From JBGCDD01 sp045105075 (GTDB taxonomy: Bacteria; Pseudomonadota; Alphaproteobacteria; Rhodobacterales; Rhodobacteraceae): a DNA stretch of 31,908 nucleotides. The DNA lies in the NCBI GenBank assembly GCA_045105075.1, contig JBGCDD010000101.1, positions 1-31,908 of the forward strand. The letters are read 5' to 3'. Each line of letters opens with the position of its first letter. The stretch's first letter is position 1. Made by a program: the position numbers and the translations under genes. The notes beneath the pieces are model-generated. The model worked only from the letters and a program-made list of their open reading frames with translations. It ran no database searches and was not told where the DNA came from. This document shows, in pieces, positions 24,071 through 31,908 of this stretch.

Positions 24071-26838
24071 TGGCCCAACCTGTCTAGTAGAGCAGGCACG
24101 TGTACCTGGTCAGATTTGTAATTGCCGGTCAGCACATGCATCACCAGATTGACGCCAAAGCGCAGCGCCAGTTCGCGTTGACGATCTCCGGCAAACCCGC
24201 GCCCAACGGGCAGCAGCGGACGGCCCTGACGGTCAATCGCCCAAGCCGCGGCCCAATCATTGCCGCCGATGACAATCGGGGTCACGCCGTCATTGAGATT
24301 GCGAAACGGCATGCCTTCGATCTGTTCTGCGTCGGGCGGCGCGGCTTCGACCCAGACATCTGGGCCGGCGTGGCGGCCGGGAAAGTCCTGCAACAGATAA
24401 AAGGTGCGGGTCAGCACGTGGTCTTTGGGCAGCGGTTCCAGCGGCGGGATATCCAGCGGTGCCGCCAGTTGTTGCAGTTTGCGCCCGTTCGGGCTTGAGG
24501 TGCCGAACCGCGCGACATTGGCGTCACGGGTGTCAAACATGATCATCCCGCCTGAGCGCAGGTAAGCATTCAGCTTGGCATAGGCTGTGGCTGAAGGCTG
24601 CGGTTGTTCTGGCGTGATCGGCCAATAAAGCACCGGGAAAAACGCCAGCTCGTCACGTTCCAGATCAATGCTCATCGGCGCCGATGGCTCGACCGAGGTG
24701 CGCCGGAACAGCGTATCGGACAAGCCAAGCATGCCGGCGCGCGCGGTTTCATCCAAGGTGGCATCGCCGGTTAGAACATGGGCCAGAACCAGCTCGGCGG
24801 TTGCAAGCAGCGCAAACTCATCGGGCTGTTCTTGTGCCTGGGCGGGCCCGGGCTGAAGCGCACCCATCATGATCAAAATCATAGCGGCGCGGCCCATCTG
24901 AGGCAGACCAAGCCGACCGCTCAGAGCCAGCGAGGCTACCACATCGACCACCAGCAAGATCAACGCGAGGCTGAGCAAAATGCCTCCAAGGGGTGTTTCG
25001 GCGCGCACGCTCAGCCCTTCGACCGGCACGCTGGCAGGCCAGGTGGCCGGGGCCAAGGTCACATCCGATGCGATCACATTGCGCGCCAGGCGTCGGTCGC
25101 CGCTTTGATAGAGACCGGGGCGCAGGTCGGGGCCGACTTCGGCGGCGACCAGTTCTGGACCATCGACGCCGGGCAATGTGCCCGCGTCGCTCAGCGTGCC
25201 AAATCCGTCCATAACCTGCACGGGCGTCCAGGTTGTGCCCTCCAGATCGCCTGCTTCCGGCGACTTGGCCGCAGAAGACACTGCAAGGCGTTCGAGCATT
25301 TCGACGAACAGACCTGACAGCGGCAGGCTGGACCATTCGGCATTGGCCGTGACGTGAAACAACACCACCCGGCCCTGCCCCATCGTCTTTTGCGTCACCA
25401 GCGGTGTGCCATCGGACAGCGCTGCAATCACCCGATCCGCCAGCGTTGGGTCCGGTTGTGCCATAACCTGCGCCGTGACGGTCACGTCGGGTGGAATGCC
25501 AAGCCCAAAGAAAGGCGAGCCGTCGGGGAAAGGCGCCAGCGCTTTGGGTTGTCCCCAGCTCATCGCGCCGCCAACGCTGCGGCCGCCCGCGCGAAGGCGA
25601 ACCGGCATCAACGGGTGTTCTTCGCTGCGGCTGATGTCACTGGCGGCCAGGCGCGGCCCGGCAAAGCGCAGCAGCATGCCGCCTTTTTCGATCCATTCGC
25701 TCAGCGCTGCTTCTTCGCCCGACGACAGCGTGGCCACATCAGCCAGCACAATCACATCTGGATTGGCCGGCAAGATATCAAGCAGTGCGCCATCGAGCAG
25801 ATCGGCGGTCGGCAGCAAGGCTTGGTTGAGATAGTGCAGCGGCGACAGCAGTTCGAGCCCTTCGCGGTCTTCGCGCCCTGCAATCAGCGCAACTTCGCGC
25901 CGTCTGAGCGCATCATCCGCCAAGCTCAGCGCACCGGCTGAGCGTTGGCCCTGCAGTTCAAAGCGAGTGATGCGGGCACGCAATTCGGCAGGCAGCGACA
26001 GCGCCGTTTCAGCGCTGGTGGCGCCGGCTTCAAAAGTGGCAACTGTGCTGGCCAAAACCCGCGCCGTGCCAGCCGGATCACGCCCTTGCGCCAGAACAGT
26101 GACCTCGCGCTCCGGGCCGGGCTGGCTGCGCAAAACGCTTAAGACGACATCGCCGTCTTCAAAGCGCGCCGGAGCGAGGCCCAGAACAGACGTGCCGGTT
26201 TGAAACACCGTCACGTCGCCGCGCGCGTCCAGCAGGTCAAGCACATCGGACCGCCCGGCATAATCAAGCCCATCGCCAAACCAATGAGTGTCAAAATCGC
26301 CCTCTGCGGCCTCAAGCGCGGCCAGCGCGGTTTCGATTTGTGTCTCGCCGGGTTGCCACGGTGACGGCAACAGGCCGGGCAGACGGGTGCGCCACATGTC
26401 TGCGGCCTGAAACGTCGGAGTTTCGGGCTGACCCAACGCCATCACGGCCACAGGGCGGCCGGCGCGACCAGCATCGGTCAGCTGTTCGGCCAGCAGTTCG
26501 GTCTTGTTTGGCCAGGCCGCAGCCCCGGCCCAACTGGCATCGAGCAAAATCAACAGCGGGCCCGAACCGGTTTGCCCCGATTTGGGGTTCAGCACAGGCC
26601 CCGCCAGCCCGATGATCACCGCAGCAACAGCCAGCATGCGCAGTATCAACAGCCACCAAGGCGTGCGGTCCGAGACCGATTCGTCATCGCGCAAGCCAAG
26701 CAACAGCGCCACGCCGGGAAACCGACGGCGGATGGGCGCGGGTGGAACAGCGCGCAGAATGATCCACAACAGCGGCAGAACCAACAGGCCCAGCAAAAGC
26801 CACGGCGTCGCAAATCCAATCCCAGCCAAAACGGTCAT
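24067..26838 (-). CDS. BatA-like and DUF4159 domain membrane protein
   Basis: A 923-aa protein. N-terminal BatA-type domain (FATPWLLLGLLVLPLLWIIL, RRRFPGVALLLGLRDDE, then a second helix PWWLLILRMLAVAAVIIGLA). Next is a vWA-like region whose metal site looks degenerate (LLDASWAGAA in place of DxSxS). One more transmembrane segment precedes the C-terminal DUF4159 domain (about 700-923; ELAFFPVLYWPITPEQPQPS, LRSGGMIMFDTRDAN). ATG 26838 is chosen because it overlaps the stop of the DUF58 gene (ATGA); a longer frame to 26937 lies inside that gene. Probably an inner-membrane scaffold with its soluble domains in the periplasm. Confidence 0.85.
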   Translation of the reverse strand: MTVLAGIGFATPWLLLGLLVLPLLWIILRAVPPAPIRRRFPGVALLLGLRDDESVSDRTPWWLLILRMLAVAAVIIGLAGPVLNPKSGQTGSGPLLILLDASWAGAAAWPNKTELLAEQLTDAGRAGRPVAVMALGQPETPTFQAADMWRTRLPGLLPSPWQPGETQIETALAALEAAEGDFDTHWFGDGLDYAGRSDVLDLLDARGDVTVFQTGTSVLGLAPARFEDGDVVLSVLRSQPGPEREVTVLAQGRDPAGTARVLASTVATFEAGATSAETALSLPAELRARITRFELQGQRSAGALSLADDALRRREVALIAGREDREGLELLSPLHYLNQALLPTADLLDGALLDILPANPDVIVLADVATLSSGEEAALSEWIEKGGMLLRFAGPRLAASDISRSEEHPLMPVRLRAGGRSVGGAMSWGQPKALAPFPDGSPFFGLGIPPDVTVTAQVMAQPDPTLADRVIAALSDGTPLVTQKTMGQGRVVLFHVTANAEWSSLPLSGLFVEMLERLAVSSAAKSPEAGDLEGTTWTPVQVMDGFGTLSDAGTLPGVDGPELVAAEVGPDLRPGLYQSGDRRLARNVIASDVTLAPATWPASVPVEGLSVRAETPLGGILLSLALILLVVDVVASLALSGRLGLPQMGRAAMILIMMGALQPGPAQAQEQPDEFALLATAELVLAHVLTGDATLDETARAGMLGLSDTLFRRTSVEPSAPMSIDLERDELAFFPVLYWPITPEQPQPSATAYAKLNAYLRSGGMIMFDTRDANVARFGTSSPNGRKLQQLAAPLDIPPLEPLPKDHVLTRTFYLLQDFPGRHAGPDVWVEAAPPDAEQIEGMPFRNLNDGVTPIVIGGNDWAAAWAIDRQGRPLLPVGRGFAGDRQRELALRFGVNLVMHVLTGNYKSDQVHVPALLDRLGQ

Positions 26839-27728
26839 GAGGTTCCCCCATCCAACGCGCGATAAAGCCACAATAGCGCCGACTGCGCCGAATCGTCCGT
26901 GTGGTGCAGGCCAAGATGCCAGCCGGTCGCGCGACACAGCTGGGTCAATTCGTCTTTGCGCGCGGCCATGCGATCAAGGTAACGACTGCGCAAATCACCG
27001 GCCTTTAAGGTCTCGTGGCTGAGCGTGCCACCGATGCTTTCAAAAATGGTGCGCCCCTGGAACGGAAACAGTTCTTCGGACGGGTCCAAAACCTGTAGCA
27101 CTGCGCCGCGCACGCCACGGTCGGCGGCTTTGGTCAAGGCAAGACGCACTTCGTCCATGTCGCCCAGGAAATCAGACACAAAAACCGCGCGCGCATGCGG
27201 GATCATGGCGCGGTGTTCGGGTGCTGCATAATCAGAGGTGTCATCGGTTGAGAATGCCTCGGCCAGGCGCAGGATCTGTGCGTTGCCACGGCGTGGCGGC
27301 AAGGTCGTACCTGTCAACCCGACGCGTTCGCCGCCGCGCACCAGCAATATGGCCACTGCAAGCGTTAAAAGCCGGGCACGTTCCGCCTTGTCGGGCAATT
27401 TCGCATCAGAGGCGAACCGCATGGAGGCTCCCTGATCAACCCAGAGCATCACTGATTGTGCGATTTGCCACTCGCGTTCGCGCACAAATTGCTGATCGCC
27501 GCGTGCCGAGCGACGATGATCGATCAGCCGTTTGCTGTCGCCCAACTGAACCGGGCGGTATTGCCAGAAATCGTCGCCCAAACCCGCACGTCGCCGCCCA
27601 TGATCGCCCAACAGCACGGTACCGGCCAAATGTTCGGCACGCGCCAATAGCGGAGGCAAGCGACCGGCTTCGGTCTCTGCGCGGCCGCGCAGTTCAAGGG
27701 GCGACGTCGCGGGGTTGGATTGGTTCAC
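26835..27728 (-). CDS. DUF58 domain-containing protein
   Basis: A 297-aa soluble protein of the DUF58 family, a vWA relative that accompanies MoxR ATPases. The diagnostic block is DDFWQYRPVQLGDSKRLIDH then RRSARGDQQFVREREW (52-87). The vWA metal-site position reads DQGAS (98-102), a degenerate DxSxS. The start codon is GTG, overlapping the MoxR stop (GTGA, 27725-27728). No transmembrane segment is present, unlike longer DUF58 proteins. It likely works with the MoxR ATPase. Confidence 0.9.
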   Translation of the reverse strand: MNQSNPATSPLELRGRAETEAGRLPPLLARAEHLAGTVLLGDHGRRRAGLGDDFWQYRPVQLGDSKRLIDHRRSARGDQQFVREREWQIAQSVMLWVDQGASMRFASDAKLPDKAERARLLTLAVAILLVRGGERVGLTGTTLPPRRGNAQILRLAEAFSTDDTSDYAAPEHRAMIPHARAVFVSDFLGDMDEVRLALTKAADRGVRGAVLQVLDPSEELFPFQGRTIFESIGGTLSHETLKAGDLRSRYLDRMAARKDELTQLCRATGWHLGLHHTDDSAQSALLWLYRALDGGTS

Positions 27729-28732
27729 GCGGCTGCCTCAGTCCGCGTCAAGCCTGCCGCCGTTGTTTCAATCAGATCGGCAAGACTGTCACCACGTGCC
27801 CGGGCGGCGAAATTCAGCGCCATCCGGTGGCTCAGCACAGGGCGGGCCATTTCGATCACATCATCGGCGTTGGGGGCCAAACGTCCTTGCAGCATCGCAT
27901 TTGCGCGCACGGTCATCATCAGCGCCTGTGCCGCACGCGGGCCTGGGCCCCAGGCCACAGTGTCGCGCACACGGTCGCTGACGTCAGGCTCGTTCGGGCG
28001 GAAGGCGCGGACCAGATCGAGGATCATCTCGACCACCGACTCACCCACCGGCATCCGGCGCAGAAGGGTTTGCGCGGCCAACAGTTCGGCGCGGGTGAAC
28101 ACTTCGCTGGCGTGATCTTCGCTGGTGCCTGTGGTTGCCAGCAGAATATCACGCTCGGTCTTGCGATCCGGGTAATGCACATCGATCTGCACCAGGAACC
28201 GGTCAAGCTGGGCTTCGGGCAGCGGATAGGTGCCTTCCTGTTCGATCGGGTTTTGTGTGGCCAGCACGCTGAACGCGGACCCCAACGGGCGATCTTCGCC
28301 TGCGACGGTGACCATGCGTTCCTGCATCGCCTGCAGCAAGGCAGACTGCGTGCGCGGGCTGGCACGGTTGATTTCGTCCGCCATCAGCAGTTCGCAAAAA
28401 ATCGGGCCCGGCAGAAAGCGGAAACTGCGAGTGCCGTCTTCGGCAGTGTCCAGCACCTCAGAGCCCAGAATATCGGCGGGCATCAGATCGGGCGTGAACT
28501 GAATGCGGTTGCCATTCAAGCCCATGACAGTGCTGAGCGTTTCGACCAACCGGGTCTTGCCCAGGCCTGGCAGACCGATCAGCAGCGCGTGGCCGCCACA
28601 TAACAACGCGGTCAGGGTCAGGTTCACAACCTGCTCTTGTCCAATGAAACGACGGGTGATCGACGCTTTGGCTTCTGCCAGTTTGCTTTCAAGCGCTTCG
28701 ATATCAGCGACCAGATCGGCGGGATCGGACAT
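27725..28732 (-). CDS. MoxR family AAA+ ATPase
   Basis: A 335-aa AAA+ ATPase, first gene of a four-gene operon. Walker A GLPGLGKT (53-60), Walker B LLMADEINRASPRTQSALL (around 116-134), and sensor region VLATQNPIEQEGTYPLPEAQ followed by LDRF, all typical of MoxR. MoxR proteins act as chaperones that help mature protein complexes together with vWA partners, here the DUF58, DUF4159 and vWA proteins downstream. ATG 28732 has AAGGAAAG just upstream; an in-frame TTG at 28765 is less likely. It is divergent from DUF1285 across 58 bp. Confidence 0.93.
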   Translation of the reverse strand: MSDPADLVADIEALESKLAEAKASITRRFIGQEQVVNLTLTALLCGGHALLIGLPGLGKTRLVETLSTVMGLNGNRIQFTPDLMPADILGSEVLDTAEDGTRSFRFLPGPIFCELLMADEINRASPRTQSALLQAMQERMVTVAGEDRPLGSAFSVLATQNPIEQEGTYPLPEAQLDRFLVQIDVHYPDRKTERDILLATTGTSEDHASEVFTRAELLAAQTLLRRMPVGESVVEMILDLVRAFRPNEPDVSDRVRDTVAWGPGPRAAQALMMTVRANAMLQGRLAPNADDVIEMARPVLSHRMALNFAARARGDSLADLIETTAAGLTRTEAAA

Positions 28733-28790
28733 GACTTTCCTTTCGGGAGACGTATATTGTTCCAATGTAAGTCTATCGCGCCCAGAGGAA

Positions 28791-29384
28791 ATGGCAAAAG
28801 CAATGAGTGGACAAAAAGCTGTTACTCCCTCCGCTGAGGGGATCGCTGCCTCGATTCAAGCCACCAAAACACGGGGTTTGCCGCCGGTTCACCTGTGGAA
28901 TCCGCCTTTTTGTGGCGATCTTGATATTCGCATCGCCCGTGATGGCACCTGGTTTTATCTTGGAACGCCCATCGGGCGACCAGAATTGGTACGCTTGTTT
29001 TCAACAATTCTTAAAAAAGAAGATGATAAGTACTTTCTGGTGACACCTGTTGAAAAGGTTGGAATAGTTGTTGATGACGCGCCCTTCGTCGCCGTCGATT
29101 TTGAAGCCGCAGGCGCGGCAGGCGATCAAACCTTGCGATTCGTCACTGCGGTGGGTGATCACGCGGTTGCCGGCCCCAGCTGCCCGATCCGGGTTGAACG
29201 TGATGCAAAAACCGGTGAACCGTCGCCTTATGTGTTGATTCGCGACAATCTCGAGGCGCTTATTGACCGCAAAAGTTTTTACCGGCTGGTCGAACTGGGC
29301 GCGCATCACGAAGGTTGGTTCGGGCTTTGGTCGGGGGGCGCATTTTTCCAGATCATCCCATCCGATGAGCTGGACGCCGCCTAA
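28791..29384 (+). CDS. DUF1285 domain-containing protein
   Basis: A 197-aa cytoplasmic protein of the DUF1285 family, function unknown. Typical blocks are PPVHLWNPPFCGDLDIRIAR, DGTWFYLGTPIGRPELVRLF, KYFLVTPVEKVGIVVDDAPF and YVLIRDNLEALIDRKSFYRL. The start is ambiguous: ATG 28791 follows AGAGGA with only one to two bases between, while ATG 28803, four codons later, sits about 13 bases from the same site. Both give the same domain. It shares a 58-bp divergent promoter region with the MoxR operon. Confidence 0.87.
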   Translation: MAKAMSGQKAVTPSAEGIAASIQATKTRGLPPVHLWNPPFCGDLDIRIARDGTWFYLGTPIGRPELVRLFSTILKKEDDKYFLVTPVEKVGIVVDDAPFVAVDFEAAGAAGDQTLRFVTAVGDHAVAGPSCPIRVERDAKTGEPSPYVLIRDNLEALIDRKSFYRLVELGAHHEGWFGLWSGGAFFQIIPSDELDAA

Positions 29385-29467
29385 GCGCATCCCTGCGACA
29401 ACAATGGGACTTGGCGAAACCATTGGGCGGGTCTAGCTTCGTAAGCCGTTCGCACAAGGGACACGCC

Positions 29468-30220
29468 ATGCCAAAGTTTGCCGCCAACCTGACCCATCTT
29501 TTTCCCGAACTCCCCTTTGTTGAGCGGTTTGCAGCTGCAGAACAGGCTGGCTTTCCAGCTGTTGAAATCCTGTTTCCCTATGATGTGGCGGCCAAAGACA
29601 TCTCGCGCGCGCTGCTGGCCAATGGGCTTGATCTTGTGTTGATCAATGCGCCACCGCCCAATTACACTGGTGGAACACCGGGCTATGGCGCCGTGCCGGG
29701 GGGCGAGGCGCGGTTTCAGTATGATATCAAACGCACATTGCGCTATGCCCAAGAGCTGAAACCTAAGTTGATCCATGTGATGTCGGGCTACACAAAAGAT
29801 GCCGACGCAGAGGCGACCTTCGTGCGCAATCTGCAATGGGCCGCTGATTACGCGCCGATCCAGAAATTCACCATAGAACCGCTCAATTCGGGCGATCAAC
29901 CGGGGTATTTCCTGGATAACTATACGATTGCAGCCCGTGTGCTGGATGCAGTGGACCGCCCGAATGTGGGTCTGCAATATGACAGCTATCATGCTGCTGT
30001 CATCCACGGTGATGCGTTGCAGGTGTGGGAAGAGTACAAGGACCGCACCACTCATGTTCAGATTGGAGCCGCGCCAGACCGGGCAGAACCGGGGCAAGGC
30101 GACACCGATTTTCCCGCATTGTTTGCGGCGATTGATGCAAGCGGGTACAAGGGCTGGGTCAGCGCCGAGTATCGGCCGACAACGTTGCGCACCCAAGACA
30201 GCCTGCATTGGATGGCGTAG
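29468..30220 (+). CDS. hyi: Hydroxypyruvate isomerase family protein
   Basis: A 250-aa TIM-barrel enzyme that interconverts hydroxypyruvate and tartronate semialdehyde (glyoxylate/glycerate route). Family blocks: MPKFAANLTHLFPELPFVER, AGFPAVEILFPYD, INAPPPNYTGGTPGYGA, FTIEPLNSGDQPGYFLDN with the first metal-binding/catalytic Glu, and GWVSAEYRP with the second near the C-terminus. All key positions appear present. ATG 29468 has AAGGGA eight bases upstream. No other glyoxylate-pathway gene is adjacent, so the name rests on the sequence alone; closely related sugar isomerases remain possible. Confidence 0.87.
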   Translation: MPKFAANLTHLFPELPFVERFAAAEQAGFPAVEILFPYDVAAKDISRALLANGLDLVLINAPPPNYTGGTPGYGAVPGGEARFQYDIKRTLRYAQELKPKLIHVMSGYTKDADAEATFVRNLQWAADYAPIQKFTIEPLNSGDQPGYFLDNYTIAARVLDAVDRPNVGLQYDSYHAAVIHGDALQVWEEYKDRTTHVQIGAAPDRAEPGQGDTDFPALFAAIDASGYKGWVSAEYRPTTLRTQDSLHWMA

Positions 30221-30253
30221 CCCGACGCTTTTGCAGCAAACCCAAGGCACGTC

Positions 30254-30484
30254 ATGATTCCTGCGCGATACAGCTCTGTTCTGTTCGGTTTTTTCCTTTC
30301 CGGGCTGATGTCTTGTCTGGTCTCGGGCATTTCGACGCTGAGGGTGCTGGGTTTCGCCGGGTTCGTGCCCTGGGAATGGATGCAGGCCTGGGCCTATAGC
30401 TGGGTTGTCGCGTTTCCCGCCGTGCTGTTGGTCGCACCGTTGGCCCGGCGCATTGTCGCGCGCTTGGTCAAACCAGAGCCCTAG
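30254..30484 (+). CDS. DUF2798 domain-containing small membrane protein
   Basis: A 76-aa protein with two hydrophobic segments (about 6-28 and 42-62). The spacing, the first-helix pattern VLFGFFLSGLMSCLVSGIST and the second WAYSWVVAFPAVLLVAPLARR match DUF2798. Function unknown. AAGG lies nine bases before the ATG. Its TAG shares a CTAG with the stop of the convergent YgjP-like gene. Confidence 0.85.
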   Translation: MIPARYSSVLFGFFLSGLMSCLVSGISTLRVLGFAGFVPWEWMQAWAYSWVVAFPAVLLVAPLARRIVARLVKPEP

Positions 30485-31164
30485 TCGAAGCGATAGTGAT
30501 GCAGACTGGCGCCATGGGTGCGCAGCCAGGACCGAGGCGCCTTATAAGACCCATAGAGCCGCTCAACCACCGCCCAGAACGCGGCCGAATGGTTCATTTC
30601 GCGCAGATGCGCGACCTCATGGGCCGCGACGTAATTCAACACCGACGGGTCTGCCATCACCAAACGCCAAGAATACATCAACCCGCCTTGCGATGTGCAC
30701 GACCCCCACCGCGACCGCGTGTCGCGCAATGTCAAACGCGCATAGGGCAGACCCAGCGCCGCAGCATAATGATCGGAGGCGCCGGCCAGCTTTTCGCGTG
30801 CAAGGTTGCGCAGGAACGCCTGAACCTTGGGGCCAGCGCTTGTCCCGGGCACACAAATGGTATTGCCAGCCAGCGTCACACGCCGCCCAGAACCCGGCAC
30901 AATTTCGCGCAACACGCCTGCCACTGGGACTTGCGAGCCGAAATCGACCAAAGTGTCGGTGCCACGCGCGGCCAGGTGACCGCGGATCCAGTCGGATTTG
31001 GACGCTGCAAAATCTAAGGCTTCGCGTTCCGGCACGCCGGTGGGCAATGTCAAGGTCACGCGACCATCAAGCTGAGAGATCCGCAAACTGATGCGCCGCG
31101 CCCGACCGGAGCGGCGCAAAATCAGTTCTACCGATGGGTCGCCGGGCAGGTTATGCTGAGACAT
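30481..31164 (-). CDS. YgjP-type (SprT-like, M48-related) zinc metallopeptidase
   Basis: A 227-aa protein of the YgjP-like metallopeptidase family (PF01863). The zinc motif HEVAHLREMNHS is near the C-terminus (about 185-196), preceded by the family block DTRSRWGSCTSQGGLMYSWR. N-terminal part: LILRRSGRARRISLRISQLD. ATG 31164 has GGAG about eight bases upstream; the frame continues upstream to 31596 but only as antisense of the FYDLN gene. Substrate unknown; family members are sometimes linked to restriction or repair loci, which is not the case here. Confidence 0.87.
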   Translation of the reverse strand: MSQHNLPGDPSVELILRRSGRARRISLRISQLDGRVTLTLPTGVPEREALDFAASKSDWIRGHLAARGTDTLVDFGSQVPVAGVLREIVPGSGRRVTLAGNTICVPGTSAGPKVQAFLRNLAREKLAGASDHYAAALGLPYARLTLRDTRSRWGSCTSQGGLMYSWRLVMADPSVLNYVAAHEVAHLREMNHSAAFWAVVERLYGSYKAPRSWLRTHGASLHHYRFD

Positions 31165-31263
31165 TGTGCGCGCTCCATGGTTACAGGGTTTGACAGTCCT
31201 TGTGTCATATGGCACGTGACCGGAATCGTCGATACGAGTCGTCTCACCAACAAGGGGAACTAC

Positions 31264-31593
31264 ATGCCCAAAGAAGAATGGGGTGTGAAGCGCGTTTGCC
31301 CGACAACTGGCAAACGGTTTTACGACCTGAACCGCAATCCGATCGTCAGCCCGTACACTGGCGACGTGGTCGAACTGGACACATCCAAAAGCCGCATGAT
31401 CGCCGCTGACGCCGAAGACGCGGCAACGCTGAAGGCCAAACAGGCCACCGAAGCGGAAGAAGAAACAGTTCTGGAAGATGATGATGACTCGCTGGATGTT
31501 GATCTGGGCGATGATGTTCTTGAAGACGACGACGAAGATGATGATGTCTCGCTGGACGAAATCGCCGACGTTGCAGCCAATGATGACGACTGA
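31264..31593 (+). CDS. TIGR02300 family (FYDLN acid domain) protein
   Basis: A 109-aa small acidic protein found widely in alphaproteobacteria. The N-terminal half is conserved: MPKEEWGVKRVCPTTGKRFY then DLNRNPIVSPYTGD. A single Cys (C12) is part of the conserved CPTTG turn. The C-terminal half is an extremely acidic low-complexity tail of Asp/Glu runs (about 60-109). Function is unknown; the tail suggests binding to basic partners or nucleic-acid mimicry. ATG 31264 has AAGGGGA six bases upstream. Confidence 0.9.
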   Translation: MPKEEWGVKRVCPTTGKRFYDLNRNPIVSPYTGDVVELDTSKSRMIAADAEDAATLKAKQATEAEEETVLEDDDDSLDVDLGDDVLEDDDEDDDVSLDEIADVAANDDD

Positions 31594-31677
31594 CATCTGA
31601 ATCGCAAAACCGTGGTCATTTGGGCGGATTTTTCGCTAGATCCCGCCCGGCCAAGCGCCTAGACAGCGCGTCACAAT

Positions 31678-31753
31678 GGGGCCTTAGCTCAGCTGGGAGA
31701 GCGCCTGCATGGCATGCAGGAGGTCAGCGGTTCGATCCCGCTAGGCTCCACCA
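31678..31753 (+). tRNA. tRNA-Ala (anticodon GGC)
   Basis: 76 nt with the CCA end encoded. Acceptor GGGGCCT pairs with AGGCTCC (one G-U pair), D-arm AGCTCAGCTGGGAGAGC, anticodon stem CCTGC/GCAGG around loop ATGGCAT (GGC), T-arm AGCGGTTCGATCCCGCT, discriminator A. All invariant positions look right. An IS3-type transposase fragment begins about 80 bp downstream. Confidence 0.97.
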
Positions 31754-31834
31754 TTTCACGGTTGCTGCAACTGGTCTTGTCGCGGATTAGTTCCGGTCTC
31801 TTTCGAGCAATGTTTGCTATGAAGGAGCGAAAGA

Positions 31835-31908
31835 CTGGCAACGAGGTACACAGACGGGTTTCGGCGTGATGCTGTGCGCATCGCACCCACCAGCGGCTTA
31901 ACGCGGCC
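31835..31908 (+). CDS. IS3-family transposase OrfA, N-terminus (partial; CTG in place of start codon)
   Basis: The frame CTG GCA ACG AGG TAC ACA ... reads LATRYTDGFRRDAVRIA, then PTSGLTR, which matches the helix-turn-helix start of IS3-type OrfA proteins (M-A-R-R-K-Y-T-D-E-F-R-R-D-A-V-R-I-A-L-T-S-G-L-T-R). AAGGAG stands seven bases before the CTG, exactly where the ribosome site should be, so the initiator ATG seems to have become CTG, or CTG is used. Two residues (G for E, P for L) also deviate, suggesting a decaying copy. The element's left end should lie in 31754-31820, but I could not define its terminal repeat. Confidence 0.65.
   Translation, partial: MATRYTDGFRRDAVRIAPTSGLTR

Noticed and set aside
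27221..28603. 460-aa plus-strand ORF opposite MoxR and DUF58
   Set aside because: Arg/His/Cys-rich composition of a GC-rich antisense frame, no recognisable domain, lies entirely over two clear genes.
30481..31596. 371-aa version of the YgjP-like protein
   Set aside because: The extra N-terminal part is antisense to the FYDLN gene; the ATG at 31164 has a ribosome site and begins at the conserved region.
31320..31619. Ser-rich 99-aa minus-strand ORF
   Set aside because: The antisense of Asp/Glu codon runs gives poly-Ser; an artefact of the acidic tail of the FYDLN protein.
31689..31886. Minus-strand 65-aa ORF across the tRNA-Ala
   Set aside because: Its C-terminus (VEPSGIEPLTSCMPCRRSPS) is the well-known spurious translation of the antisense of tRNA-Ala; not a gene.

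Overview
The window looks like a chromosomal segment of a Roseobacter-group (Rhodobacteraceae) alphaproteobacterium. Supporting signs are the GC-rich codon use, the TIGR02300/FYDLN acidic protein, the DUF1285 protein, the MoxR-DUF58-DUF4159 operon and the style of the intergenic repeats. It is mostly ordinary, densely packed housekeeping and accessory sequence bounded by insertion-sequence debris: two IS5-type transposase 3' ends at the left edge and the start of an IS3-type OrfA just after a tRNA-Ala(GGC) gene at the right edge.

Left part (1-8167, nearly all minus strand). A translationally coupled pair, a P1-family (DmpA-like) peptidase and a PhzS-like FAD monooxygenase, is followed upstream by an SDR oxidoreductase. 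A 36-bp inverted repeat lies between the peptidase and the SDR gene. Next come the ribosome-rescue factor arfB, a structured intergenic stretch with a strong terminator, the queuosine-precursor transporter yhhQ, a phytase-like secreted protein, the murein endopeptidase mepA and a UMF1-type MFS transporter. The last three overlap and probably form one operon.

Middle part (8334-21940). YggT, RecQ and YaaA lie on the plus strand and face a convergent cytoplasmic hybrid histidine kinase. A divergent promoter region then leads into a large secreted alpha-2-macroglobulin (PAN domain plus CTEQ thioester) coupled by an ATGA overlap to penicillin-binding protein 1C. This is the usual bacterial defence/repair pair: a protease trap plus a peptidoglycan synthase. 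A membrane-anchored thioredoxin-like protein converges on pbpC and shares its stop codon.

Right part (22022-31908). Four minus-strand genes (MoxR ATPase, DUF58, BatA/DUF4159, vWA/amidotransferase-like) are joined by 4-bp start/stop overlaps and form one unit, probably a MoxR-type chaperone system for envelope or metalloprotein maturation. After them come DUF1285, hydroxypyruvate isomerase, DUF2798, a YgjP-type metalloprotease, the FYDLN protein, tRNA-Ala and the IS3 fragment.

The least explained stretch is 4062-4363, between yhhQ and arfB. It carries a 16-nt perfect match to the 3' end of 16S rRNA that would act as an unusually extended ribosome binding site for an 18-codon ORF. That ORF is followed by several hairpins, a possible SD-sequestering segment and an intrinsic terminator only 33 nt upstream of arfB. 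It could be a small RNA, a small-protein gene or an attenuator; all three are inference. No CRISPR array, prophage or plasmid-type origin was seen.
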